Origin: Candidatus Zixiibacteriota bacterium | GTDB lineage: Bacteria; Zixibacteria; MSB-5A5; GN15; PGXB01 | Reading direction: 5' to 3' | NCBI GenBank assembly: GCA_024230695.1 | Contig: JAAERC010000281.1 | Span: 1-7,065 of the forward strand | DNA: 7,065 nt | Part shown: one piece after another, positions 1 through 6,716 of the stretch | How positions within the stretch are numbered: the first letter of the stretch is position 1 | How the letters are laid out: each line of letters opens with the position of its first letter | The notes under the pieces: model-generated | Told to the model about the DNA's origin: nothing | What the model saw: the letters and a program-made list of their open reading frames with translations, nothing else | Database searches by the model: none | Program-made: the position numbers and the translations under genes

Positions 1-120
1 ACTGTCTTCCTGTCCCGGGTTTACATGCTCAGGGCAATTATCGCAGAAATCACCAATCAAATCTCCATCGGTATCAATTTGATCTAAATTATCAACCTGG
101 GGACAATTATCACAGGCATC
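1..120 (-). repeat. TSP3 coding segment repeated in the upstream paralogue (copy 1)
   Basis: This segment aligns without gaps to 1279-1398 at an offset of 1278 bases, with about 12 mismatches in 120 by hand count. It includes a 38-base perfect match, 80-117 against 1358-1395. It encodes the end of one TSP3 unit and the [14 protein letters not shown] unit next to it. The match indicates duplication or gene conversion between neighbouring paralogues. Confidence 0.8.
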
Positions 121-1035
121 TCCTACGCCATCCTCATCAGTATCAGCTTGATCCGAATTTGCATCATCAATACAATTATCTTGATAATCCAGAACGTCAT
201 CGCCGTCGGTATCATTCAGTGGAATAAGTGTTAATAGATTGTCGGCAAAATAAGGAACAGCCAAAATATTGTTTATCGGATTGTATCCGAGAGCGCATGG
301 ATCAGTAGGGCTGGATGAAATTAAAGTTGGCGGATTAGTAAAATCATTGTCGTATCTAAAGACTTGTCCAGCTTTGCAGGAAATGTAATAATTCCCGTCA
401 ATATCCCTCTCGATTCCACTTAGTTTCTCATATGGTGTTGTTACGACGGTGGAAACAGAAGCATCTGATAAATCAATCGCCTGTACTCTTCCCGGGATAT
501 CAAATGATACAAGTAAAAGACGATTATTTGCTTCGTCAAAATATAAGTCAGATGGTATTTCATCTAATCCTGATGAGACATATAATTCGCTTGTTTGTGT
601 TGATATATTAAATTTATAAATATGCGGATTGCCGGAAGTTCCTGGACCGCCCGAATAACTTGTTATAAAAATATTTCCTGAATTATCAGCAGTAATACCA
701 TCGACCTGAGCTGATCCCCCTATATATTTGCGCCATAATCGACTGCCCGTAGTCAGATCCCAGGCATCGAGATAATAAAATCCACCAGTTGAATAAAGAG
801 TATCCCCAAGAATATGAGTACCATTTGAAATCCCCAGACCTGTTGCAAAATAGCTATGGTTTCCTTCATTATCAATTTCAACTATCGTGCCATCATACCA
901 ATTTGAGATAAAATACCTATCATTAGCGATATCATAAGTGCCACAATCTGCTCCATTTATTAAATTTTGAGAACTAAGTCCCAGCGGCAAAATTAGCGGT
1001 AGGAAAGCCAAGAATAAAATATTAGTTTTTGTCAT
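1..1035 (-). CDS. Secreted beta-propeller / thrombospondin type 3 repeat protein, 3' end cut by window edge
   Basis: The frame is open for 345 codons from an ATG at 1035 and runs off the left edge, so the C-terminus is missing. Residues 1-22 form a signal peptide (hydrophobic core [15 protein letters not shown]), with likely cleavage at LSS|QNL. Residues ~25-270 resemble an NHL/SMP-30-like propeller, with repeated blade motifs such as [14 protein letters not shown] (111-124) and [13 protein letters not shown] (206-218). From residue 286 there are 23-residue TSP3 units (DNC...GDAC) rich in Asp and Cys: two complete and a third cut off at NPGQEDS. In the paralogue upstream the same motif leads into a dockerin, so a dockerin is expected just outside the window. 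The start lies 3 bases after the stop of that paralogue, indicating an operon and possibly translational coupling; I see no strong Shine-Dalgarno sequence here. The propeller's ligand or activity is unknown. Export is well supported and the propeller call moderately so. Confidence 0.85.
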   Translation of the reverse strand, partial: MTKTNILFLAFLPLILPLGLSSQNLINGADCGTYDIANDRYFISNWYDGTIVEIDNEGNHSYFATGLGISNGTHILGDTLYSTGGFYYLDAWDLTTGSRLWRKYIGGSAQVDGITADNSGNIFITSYSGGPGTSGNPHIYKFNISTQTSELYVSSGLDEIPSDLYFDEANNRLLLVSFDIPGRVQAIDLSDASVSTVVTTPYEKLSGIERDIDGNYYISCKAGQVFRYDNDFTNPPTLISSSPTDPCALGYNPINNILAVPYFADNLLTLIPLNDTDGDDVLDYQDNCIDDANSDQADTDEDGVGDACDNCPQVDNLDQIDTDGDLIGDFCDNCPEHVNPGQEDS

Positions 1036-1038
1036 TGC

Positions 1039-2370
1039 TTACCAAACCACACATTCTGGCTCTACGCCACCCTTGTAGACGTTATTAATCAGGTGTACTA
1101 TATCTAATATATTGATGAGTAAATCATGATTGACATCAGCTGATTCCAGAGGATCAGGGTCCGGGCCCGCTTTGTATACATTGTTTATCAGGAAAACAAT
1201 ATCAAGGATATTAATCCCAGGGGTACCATCAATGTCACCGCAAACATAATCGCAAACATCGCCAACGTCATTTCCATTACTGTCTTCCTGTCCCGGATTA
1301 ACATGCTCAGGGCAATTATCGCAGGCATCGCCAACCAAATCTCCCTCACTATCGATCTGATCTAAATTATCAACCTGGGGACAATTATCACAGGCGTCAC
1401 CTAATATATCATTATCAGAATTGACCTGTTCACTATTAACAGTCTCCGGGCAGTTATCACAAATGTTGCCAACCCCATCATCGTCGTTATCAGCCTGATC
1501 GGAGTTAGGAATATCAAAACAATTGTCTTTAAAATCATAGACATCATCTTCGTCATAATCATGCATGGAAAGAAATAACACCGTATCAATATCGGTGACG
1601 GGAACTACCAAAACAGAATCCCTCCAATTGAACTCCAACCCCGATGGCCCTGCCAACCCCCCAATAATTGTTACTGGTGGTTGTGTAAATGTGTTTTCAA
1701 ACATAGTCACTACCCCATATACCTCACTTGCCGTATAAATATTTCCATCGGGATCCATCGTAATACCATCGCGCCAAGCGACATTATCAGACACCAAAGA
1801 TGTAATGGCCCCAGTGATTACATCCACGGCAACAATAGGTGCGTTTTTGGCCCACGAACAAACAACAAGCCGGTTATTTGGAGCATCGAAATATAACTCT
1901 TGCGGATATTGCGGAAGACCGCTGCCAACAAGAGTGGTCGTACTCTTATCACTAATGTTTATTTTTTTTATTTGGCCAGTGATCCTGCCAACTACATATA
2001 GATAACCTGAAGTATCGGTCGCCAGACCATCAACCCCCATACCCATTCCATTAGTCCATATCCAGACTTCATCTTCGGTATCAAGATCAACGCCATAAAT
2101 ATATGAATCACCAGATGAATAATAAAATGTGTTACCTTCAATGAGACAGCCAAGTGCATATCCGGCATGATATGTATTACCCCAATATCGCACTTGATTA
2201 CCATTAATATCAAACTCAACAATACGCCCGCTATATACATTAGTTACTAAATAACGGTTTCTTAATGAATCAAATGCAATGCACTCCGGTCCATCAAGCA
2301 GGTTTTGAGCCTCAACGGGATACCATATTGCAAGAAAAAGTACGCCAACAAGAAAAATAGAAAAACGCAT
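1039..2370 (-). CDS. Secreted beta-propeller / TSP3 / dockerin protein (443 aa)
   Basis: Predicted exported surface or extracellular protein. Residues 1-21 are a signal peptide with cleavage at VEA|QNLL. Residues ~25-270 look like an NHL/SMP-30-type propeller, with blade motifs VDGLATDTSGYLYV (113-126) and DGITMDPDGNIY (201-212). Residues 282-373 are four 23-residue TSP3 units, each with two Cys and Asp/Asn-rich Ca-binding loops. Residues 378-433 are a dockerin with two F-hand-like repeats, D-I-D-G-T-P-G-I-N-I-L-D and the canonical D-V-N-H-D-L-L-I-N-I-L-D. Cys377 and Cys440 bracket the dockerin. A start at 2370 is supported by GGAGG 4 bases upstream. The protein ends PECVVW and lacks the final Val of the two paralogues on the right. 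It is the first gene of a pair with the downstream gene at 1035. No catalytic residues can be assigned; a binding or scaffold role is only an inference. Confidence 0.9.
   Translation of the reverse strand: MRFSIFLVGVLFLAIWYPVEAQNLLDGPECIAFDSLRNRYLVTNVYSGRIVEFDINGNQVRYWGNTYHAGYALGCLIEGNTFYYSSGDSYIYGVDLDTEDEVWIWTNGMGMGVDGLATDTSGYLYVVGRITGQIKKINISDKSTTTLVGSGLPQYPQELYFDAPNNRLVVCSWAKNAPIVAVDVITGAITSLVSDNVAWRDGITMDPDGNIYTASEVYGVVTMFENTFTQPPVTIIGGLAGPSGLEFNWRDSVLVVPVTDIDTVLFLSMHDYDEDDVYDFKDNCFDIPNSDQADNDDDGVGNICDNCPETVNSEQVNSDNDILGDACDNCPQVDNLDQIDSEGDLVGDACDNCPEHVNPGQEDSNGNDVGDVCDYVCGDIDGTPGINILDIVFLINNVYKAGPDPDPLESADVNHDLLINILDIVHLINNVYKGGVEPECVVW
1252..1527 (-). repeat. Four tandem 69-bp units encoding TSP3 repeats
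   Basis: Four in-frame units of 23 codons run in the order [24 protein letters not shown] and DNCPEHVN, each ending at a Cys after G-D/N-x. The third and fourth units are closely matched in the gene at 1-1035, whereas the DNCPETVN unit has no counterpart there. This suggests gain or loss of one whole unit. Confidence 0.85.
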
Positions 2371-2374
2371 ACAC

Positions 2375-2379
2375 CCTCC
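2375..2379 (-). promoter_or_regulatory. Shine-Dalgarno site for the gene starting at 2370
   Basis: On the minus strand GGAGG is followed by GTGT and the ATG at 2370. It is a strong anti-16S match at short spacing and fixes the start directly before a clear signal peptide. Confidence 0.7.
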
Positions 2380-2410
2380 AATAAATTAGTCAAATTCCTA
2401 TTTTATCGCC

Positions 2411-2439
2411 ACTATAAGAAGTGTGTAGCAGGATGTATA
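2411..2439 (-). promoter_or_regulatory. Candidate promoter for the left propeller gene pair
   Basis: Reading the minus strand, TATACA (2439-2434) and TATAGT (2416-2411) are separated by 17 bases. They match the vegetative -35 and -10 consensus at 4 and 5 of 6 positions. Transcription would begin near 2404 and give a leader of about 35 bases that contains the GGAGG site. The -35 lies inside the palindrome at 2428-2447, which would suit repression or other control there. This is an eye-matched candidate in AT-rich DNA. Confidence 0.3.
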
Positions 2440-2447
2440 CATCTTGC
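2428..2447. promoter_or_regulatory. 20-bp near-perfect palindrome, candidate operator between divergent genes
   Basis: GCAGGATGTATACATCTTGC is self-complementary apart from one mismatched pair, with a perfect 12-base core GATGTATACATC (2432-2443). Its centre is about 67 bases from the propeller start at 2370 and 93 bases from the sigma start at 2531. The symmetry and placement suit a dimeric DNA-binding regulator acting on one or both divergent units. No T-run follows, so a terminator is unlikely. The binding protein is unknown. Confidence 0.45.
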
Positions 2448-2479
2448 ACAATCAGACTTCTATTTATTTCATTATTTCT

Positions 2480-2515
2480 GGAATCACTTGTAAATAAATT
2501 ATATGTCTATATATT
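2480..2515 (+). promoter_or_regulatory. Candidate promoter(s) of the sigma / anti-sigma operon
   Basis: Two overlapping readings are possible. A vegetative type has TTGTAA (2488-2493), 16 bases, then TATATT (2510-2515). An ECF type has GGAATCA (2480-2486), 18 bases, then GTCTAT (2505-2510), resembling the GGAAC / GTC elements that ECF sigma factors often use for autoregulation. Either would give a very short leader before the ATG at 2531. The region is AT-rich, so both could be chance matches. Confidence 0.3.
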
Positions 2516-2530
2516 TAGCATTAGGATTAT

Positions 2531-3067
2531 ATGGAAGACATTAATAAATTTTACATTGATGCCAAAAATGGCAGTAAAAAAGCTGAAGAACAACTTTTTG
2601 AGTTTCTAACTGCAAGATTCCGTCTTTTTGTGCAACGAAAGATATGGAACCAGGGTGATGGCGAAGAGCTGATGCAGGAGGCCCTGATGACTGTTTTTGA
2701 TAAGTATAAGGACGTTGAAAAGATAAATAACATTGCGGCTTGGGCTCATAAGGTTTTGAACAACAAGATATTAAACTATTTCAAGACCAAGGCGCTTCAT
2801 GAAAACAAACTGGGAGAATTAGAGCAAAAAGCTATTGGGAATAAACCGATTAGCCATGATAGCACCTTGGAGTTACAGCTTTTAGATTGTTTGAAGAAAA
2901 TAGGCTCGATCAATAATAGACATGCTCGCATACTCAATCTTCATCATCATGGGTATTCGGTAGTCGAAATATGCGAGAAGTTGGCTCTAACTCGGAATAA
3001 CCTGTATTCAGTGTTATCCAGAGCCAGGTCAATGCTTGAACATTGCCTTGAAAAGGGAGATATATAG
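2531..3067 (+). CDS. ECF-like RNA polymerase sigma-70 family sigma factor (178 aa)
   Basis: This cytoplasmic sigma factor would direct RNA polymerase to a specific promoter set. Residues ~10-88 match sigma region 2: GDGEELMQEALMTVFDKY (42-59) corresponds to the usual D-AEDLVQEVFL-type helix, and IAAWAHKVLNNKILNYFKTK (68-87) to the AWL-IARN-DY-R segment. Residues ~115-172 match region 4, with a helix-turn-helix at 144-166 (VVEICEKLALTRNNLYSVLSRAR). The length is typical of two-domain ECF sigmas, and region 3 is absent. The ATG at 2531 follows AGGA at 2523-2526, a modest ribosome site. The next gene begins 2 bases after the stop and carries an anti-sigma zinc motif, the standard arrangement of a sigma with its cognate regulator. 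The ECF subgroup cannot be assigned by eye, and the regulon is unknown. Confidence 0.9.
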   Translation: MEDINKFYIDAKNGSKKAEEQLFEFLTARFRLFVQRKIWNQGDGEELMQEALMTVFDKYKDVEKINNIAAWAHKVLNNKILNYFKTKALHENKLGELEQKAIGNKPISHDSTLELQLLDCLKKIGSINNRHARILNLHHHGYSVVEICEKLALTRNNLYSVLSRARSMLEHCLEKGDI

Positions 3068-3069
3068 GG

Positions 3070-5325
3070 ATGAGTGGATGCATCGACAAACGGTTCGAAA
3101 ATATGCTCCATGCTTATGAGCTAAATCTTTTAGAAAAGAATGAACAATTTGAATTTGAAGTACATCTCTATAATTGCAGTTCTTGTTTTGAAAAAGTAAG
3201 TAAGTTTAAACAAACAGCTGATCTTCTAGAACATAGTCCAAAGATACGAGATACAATTGAAGAGATATCTAAAACCAATTCGTCCAATTATAAAAAGACT
3301 ACTACTCATAAAAAAGTATGGCCGACAATTATTCCAATATCAATAGCCGCTATATTTTTTGTTTTCTTGATATTAAAAGATTGGCAAATTGATATTCACC
3401 CCTCAAAAGAAGCAACTGCGGCCAGCAATCGCCTCGCTGTTATGTATTTTGATAATCTTACCGACCAGTCTGACAGTCTAAAATTAGGTGAGATTGTGGC
3501 AAATCTATTAATTTCTGATCTATCTGAATCTCAATACCTCAATATCATTTCAAGTCAACATCTCTCAGATATACTCGGTTTGCTTAATAAAGAAGGTATT
3601 AAAAATATTAATAACACTACTGCCTCTCAAATCGCCAAAAAAACCAGCGCAAAATGGATTATTACCGGTAATATCCTTTCAACCTCGCCGCAAATAATCG
3701 TAACTACTCAACTAATAGAAGTAGGAACCGGTGATGTCTTGGCGTCGAAGAAAATTGAGGGCGAATCAAATGATGATATCTTTTCGGTAATAGACAAATT
3801 GACTATCCAAATTAAGAATAGTCTAAATCTGCCATCTGAGGCTCTTCTGGAGCCAGACCCGGAAATCGCTGAATACACTACCCATTCACCTCAGGCATAT
3901 CGGCATTATCTCGAAGGTATCGAAAATTATAATAGATTATACAGCACCGATGCCCAAAATGATTTTGAAATGGCCCTAAAATATGACTCGACTTTTGCAA
4001 TGGCATATTATTATCTGGCCCACATAAAAGATAGAAATCTAATATCTAAGGCACTTGAATACAGCGATGGCGCCAGCACCATTGATCGATTATTTATAAA
4101 TATTTTTGAGGCTTCCAGATCTGAAAATAGAAAACTGTATGAAAAATTGTTAAATGATGCGATTAATCAGTACCCCGATGAAAAGAAACCCTACTATTTA
4201 TTGGCTGTTTTAAAAAATGGAATGGCTAACTATCATGAAGCGATTGATAATTGTAACATCGCCATAAATATTGATCCTCAATTCAAAATGGCGTACAATC
4301 TGCTTGCATATGCGTATGATGCAAATGGAGATTTTGAAAAAGCCTTATGGGCTATTGATAAATATATAGAACTGGCGCCAAATGAAGCCAACCCACTTGA
4401 TACCAAAGCGGAAATTTATGCCGCCAATGGTATGCTTGACAATGCAATTGAATCATACAAAAGAGCTCTTAATATAAAACCTGATTTTCTTGCATCGGCG
4501 TATGCTCTCAGTTTGATGTACATGTTTGAAAAAGAATATGATAAAGCTGACAGTTGTATTGATATGATGATCCTTGCAGAGGATACTTCTTACCGGGAAA
4601 CAGCCGGAATTTTGAAGTTCTATATTCCTCAGTTTCAAGGGAAGTTTGATGATGCCATAAAAGCAATTGATATTTTCATAAACAATTATGATAATAATCC
4701 TTTCCACTATTATTTCCTCAAATCGCTTATCTACATCGAACAAAAACATTGGATTTTGGCCCTGGATGAGATTGAGAAAACTATCGAATTGCATGACGCT
4801 GACTGGCCGGAAGATAAGATGAGTTATCGGTTTTTCCACATTCATGTACTTGCCCAAAAGGGTGATATTAAACGTGCTAATAAACTCGCTGAGGAACTAA
4901 GAATTCATTTAGAACAGACGAAGGCTGATAATTATTCATATTTATACGCTGTGGCGACAATCGCCAATGTTAGGGGAAAATATGAAAAGGCTATCTCATC
5001 TTATAAAGAGTCAAAGAATCACCAAAACCAATTTTTTACCGGTTATATGCTTGCCAATGTCTATTTGAAGGCGGGAAAACCTGAAGAAGCCATTGGCGAA
5101 CTGGAGCAGTTAAGTAATTCATTTGGTCATAACAGAGCTTATTACACTATCTGGTCCACAAAATTGCACTATCATTTGGGCATTGCTTATGAACAAACCG
5201 GCCAACATAACAAAGCAATTGATCAATTCACACTTTTTCTCGATATATGGAAAGAAGCCGATGGAGATATAAAAGAAATTGATGATGCCCGCAATCGATT
5301 GGTCAGACTACAAAGCCAATCCTGA
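3070..5325 (+). CDS. Membrane anti-sigma-like protein: zinc motif, TM helix, FlgO/TolB-like domain, TPR array (751 aa)
   Basis: Likely inhibitor and sensor partner of the sigma factor encoded just upstream (2-base gap; GGGAG at 3055-3059 as ribosome site). Residues ~5-50 are a zf-HC2-like region with the anti-sigma signature H32-x3-C36-x2-C39. A Lys-rich stretch (75-82) precedes one transmembrane helix at ~83-102, so by the positive-inside rule the zinc domain is cytoplasmic and everything after it periplasmic. Residues ~120-256 resemble the FlgO/TolB N-terminal/CsgG-like domain (LAVMYFDNLTDQSDSLKLGE, 122-141). From ~274 to the end there are about eleven TPR-like units, the clearest at 373-404, 406-438, 440-472, 655-686 and 697-731. 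Zinc anti-sigmas are usually much shorter, so the large TPR region is the unusual part and probably binds protein partners. The signal sensed is unknown. The zinc motif, helix and TPRs are seen directly; the anti-sigma function is inferred. Confidence 0.88.
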   Translation: MSGCIDKRFENMLHAYELNLLEKNEQFEFEVHLYNCSSCFEKVSKFKQTADLLEHSPKIRDTIEEISKTNSSNYKKTTTHKKVWPTIIPISIAAIFFVFLILKDWQIDIHPSKEATAASNRLAVMYFDNLTDQSDSLKLGEIVANLLISDLSESQYLNIISSQHLSDILGLLNKEGIKNINNTTASQIAKKTSAKWIITGNILSTSPQIIVTTQLIEVGTGDVLASKKIEGESNDDIFSVIDKLTIQIKNSLNLPSEALLEPDPEIAEYTTHSPQAYRHYLEGIENYNRLYSTDAQNDFEMALKYDSTFAMAYYYLAHIKDRNLISKALEYSDGASTIDRLFINIFEASRSENRKLYEKLLNDAINQYPDEKKPYYLLAVLKNGMANYHEAIDNCNIAINIDPQFKMAYNLLAYAYDANGDFEKALWAIDKYIELAPNEANPLDTKAEIYAANGMLDNAIESYKRALNIKPDFLASAYALSLMYMFEKEYDKADSCIDMMILAEDTSYRETAGILKFYIPQFQGKFDDAIKAIDIFINNYDNNPFHYYFLKSLIYIEQKHWILALDEIEKTIELHDADWPEDKMSYRFFHIHVLAQKGDIKRANKLAEELRIHLEQTKADNYSYLYAVATIANVRGKYEKAISSYKESKNHQNQFFTGYMLANVYLKAGKPEEAIGELEQLSNSFGHNRAYYTIWSTKLHYHLGIAYEQTGQHNKAIDQFTLFLDIWKEADGDIKEIDDARNRLVRLQSQS

Positions 5326-5354
5326 TTCCAATTTAACTTTATAATTAAAATAAT

Positions 5355-5385
5355 GGGGATAGACATAATTGCATATCCCCCGTTT
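5355..5385 (+). terminator. Hairpin terminator between convergent genes, possibly bidirectional
   Basis: GGGGATA (5355-5361) and TATCCCC (5374-5380) form a 7-bp stem with a 12-base loop, followed by CGTTTT on the plus strand. On the minus strand the same stem is followed by ATTATTTTAATT, so it could also stop the gene ending at 5398. A second small inverted repeat, CGTTTT-GAAA-AAAACG (5381-5396), lies next to it. The stem sits 30 bases after the TPR gene stop and 17 bases beyond the convergent gene stop. The T-tracts are short, so efficiency is uncertain. Confidence 0.6.
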
Positions 5386-5397
5386 TGAAAAAAACGT

Positions 5398-6666
5398 CTA
5401 TACCCAAACCACACATTCTGGATCAGCCCCACCTTTGTAAATATTATTTATCAAGTGAACTATATCGAGGATATTGATTTCCAAATCATGATTGACATCG
5501 GCTGATTCTAATGGATCTGGGGCAGGACCGGCTTTATATACATTATTTATAAGAAAAACTACATCAAGAATATTTATATCAGGAGTACCATCAATATCAC
5601 CGCAAACATAATCACATAGATCGCCAACATCATTGCCGTTGCTATCCTCCTGATCCGGATTGACATGCTCAGGACAATTATCACAGGCGTCTTCAACCCC
5701 ATCCAAATCGGCATCTTCATGACCGGGATTGGAAACATCAGGGCAACCATCACAGGCATCACCATCACCGTCACCGTCGGTATCTATCTGATTAAAATTG
5801 GGGATATTTATACAGTTGTCTCGGTAATCAATTACATCATCGCCATCCGCATCAAGAAGCGAGACAAAATCAACCCGATTGGCACCAAAGTTTGGAACAA
5901 CTAAAATATTTTCGTTTTGATTATATCCCAACCCCGCCGGACCTATGTGGTCATCAGAAATTAACTTGGCCGGGTTAGTGTATGTATTATCATACATATA
6001 AACTTTGCCCTCATCAGTACATGCTATGTAAACATTTCCATCACCGTCCCTTATTACGCCGTCAGCATACCCAAATGGTGTGGTGACCAAGTTTGTTACT
6101 GTTGCATCGGCGGCATCAATTCCCAAAAGCGGTGCATTATTATCCCATGAAACAACCAATAGCTGATTATTCACCGGGTCAAAGGCAATATCCTGGGGCC
6201 AATCCGGTAATGCACTCGAATTTACATATATTTCCGATGTTTGTGTATTGATATTTACTTTGAAAATCCGACCATCCCCACTCTGATTAACATTAGCAAT
6301 AAATAGATTTCCGGATGTATCCGTTACCATACCATCCATCTGCGCAGAATATGGAACTGATATATACCATAACAAATCAGCGGTATTTAAGTCATATGCT
6401 CTAATGCGGGTTCCAGTACTTATATAGAGCGTATCTCCTTTAATATGATGCCCCAGTGCTTGAGGTAATCCGGTTATGAAATTGGTTTGGTTTCCCTCAT
6501 AGTCAATAGCAACCACACTCCCACTTGCCCAACTTGAGATTAGATATCGATCACGGGCGGCATCATGCGACGCATGCTCCGGACCATTTAGAAGATTCTG
6601 CCCAACGGCAATAACGGGCGACAAACAAACCACCAAACATACGCAACGAAATATTGATTTAAACAT
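5398..6666 (-). CDS. Secreted beta-propeller / TSP3 / dockerin protein (422 aa)
   Basis: Full-length paralogue of the gene at 1039-2370, predicted to be exported. Residues 1-22 are a signal peptide with cleavage likely at AVG|QNLL. Residues ~25-270 form an NHL/SMP-30-like propeller with motifs DGMVTDTSGNLFIA (111-124) and DGVIRDGDGNVYIA (202-215). Residues 283-351 are three 23-residue TSP3 units, one fewer than the paralogue. Residues ~356-411 are a dockerin with repeats starting D-I-D-G-T-P and D-V-N-H-D-L, bracketed by Cys355 and Cys418, and the tail reads PECVVWV. AGGAGG just upstream fixes the ATG at 6666. It lies 50 bases downstream of another paralogue on the same strand, a likely two-gene unit. 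The last 345 bases of coding sequence are nearly identical to that neighbour. Ligand and function are unknown. Confidence 0.9.
   Translation of the reverse strand: MFKSIFRCVCLVVCLSPVIAVGQNLLNGPEHASHDAARDRYLISSWASGSVVAIDYEGNQTNFITGLPQALGHHIKGDTLYISTGTRIRAYDLNTADLLWYISVPYSAQMDGMVTDTSGNLFIANVNQSGDGRIFKVNINTQTSEIYVNSSALPDWPQDIAFDPVNNQLLVVSWDNNAPLLGIDAADATVTNLVTTPFGYADGVIRDGDGNVYIACTDEGKVYMYDNTYTNPAKLISDDHIGPAGLGYNQNENILVVPNFGANRVDFVSLLDADGDDVIDYRDNCINIPNFNQIDTDGDGDGDACDGCPDVSNPGHEDADLDGVEDACDNCPEHVNPDQEDSNGNDVGDLCDYVCGDIDGTPDINILDVVFLINNVYKAGPAPDPLESADVNHDLEINILDIVHLINNIYKGGADPECVVWV
5402..5746 (-). repeat. Long direct repeat, copy A (TSP3-dockerin 3' coding region)
   Basis: This block aligns without gaps to 6721-7065 at an offset of 1319 bases, with about 22 mismatches in 345 by hand count (~94% identity). 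The stretch 5523-5618 is identical to 6842-6937 over 96 bases. The partner continues past the window edge, so the full repeat may be longer. It marks a recent duplication or gene conversion. Confidence 0.9.
5614..5820 (-). repeat. Three tandem 69-bp units encoding TSP3 repeats
   Basis: The three 23-codon units begin DNCINIPN, DGCPDVSN and DNCPEHVN and end at Cys305, Cys328 and Cys351. The second unit has Gly in place of the usual Asn after Asp. The matching array in the gene at 1039-2370 has four units. Confidence 0.85.
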
Positions 6667-6716
6667 TACCCCTCCTATGGAAACGTTAAAAATTATTTAA
6701 ATTAAACTCTATTTTT
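6667..6716 (-). promoter_or_regulatory. 50-bp spacer with strong Shine-Dalgarno between two paralogues
   Basis: On the minus strand the spacer is A/T-rich and ends with AGGAGG (6676-6671), 4 bases before the ATG at 6666. No terminator hairpin follows the stop of the upstream paralogue at 6717, so read-through into the 6666 gene is likely. I cannot pick out a convincing separate promoter, although the AT-rich stretch could hide a -10 element. Confidence 0.55.

Noticed and set aside
1252..1527. Evenly spaced short repeats considered as a CRISPR-like array
   Set aside because: The 69-base period is in frame and encodes degenerate 23-residue TSP3 units with conserved Cys and Asp; there are no invariant repeats with unique spacers.
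1681..2005. Two overlapping plus-strand open frames antisense to the propeller gene
   Set aside because: They are antisense shadows without start signals or protein-like composition.
1992..2240. 82-codon frame on the minus strand within the propeller gene
   Set aside because: It is an out-of-frame shadow of the secreted protein gene, with low-complexity Met/Ile/His content and no domain.
2305..2609. Two short plus-strand frames spanning the divergent intergenic region and the start of the sigma gene
   Set aside because: They overlap the signal peptide region of one gene or the sigma frame, lack ribosome sites, and have no recognisable sequence.
4453..4857. 134-codon open frame on the minus strand inside the TPR gene
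   Set aside because: It is fully antisense to a well-supported coding frame, has no ribosome site or recognisable domain, and is Phe/Ile-rich as expected from the complement of an AT-rich gene.
2531..5325. The sigma/TPR operon as a mobile insertion into the propeller array
   Set aside because: I see no transposase, integrase, terminal inverted repeats or target-site duplication at its borders, and its base composition looks like that of its neighbours.
6682..6702. Small AT palindromes (AACGTT, ATTTAAAT) in the spacer between the right-hand paralogues
   Set aside because: They are only 6-8 bases long in very AT-rich DNA and are expected by chance.
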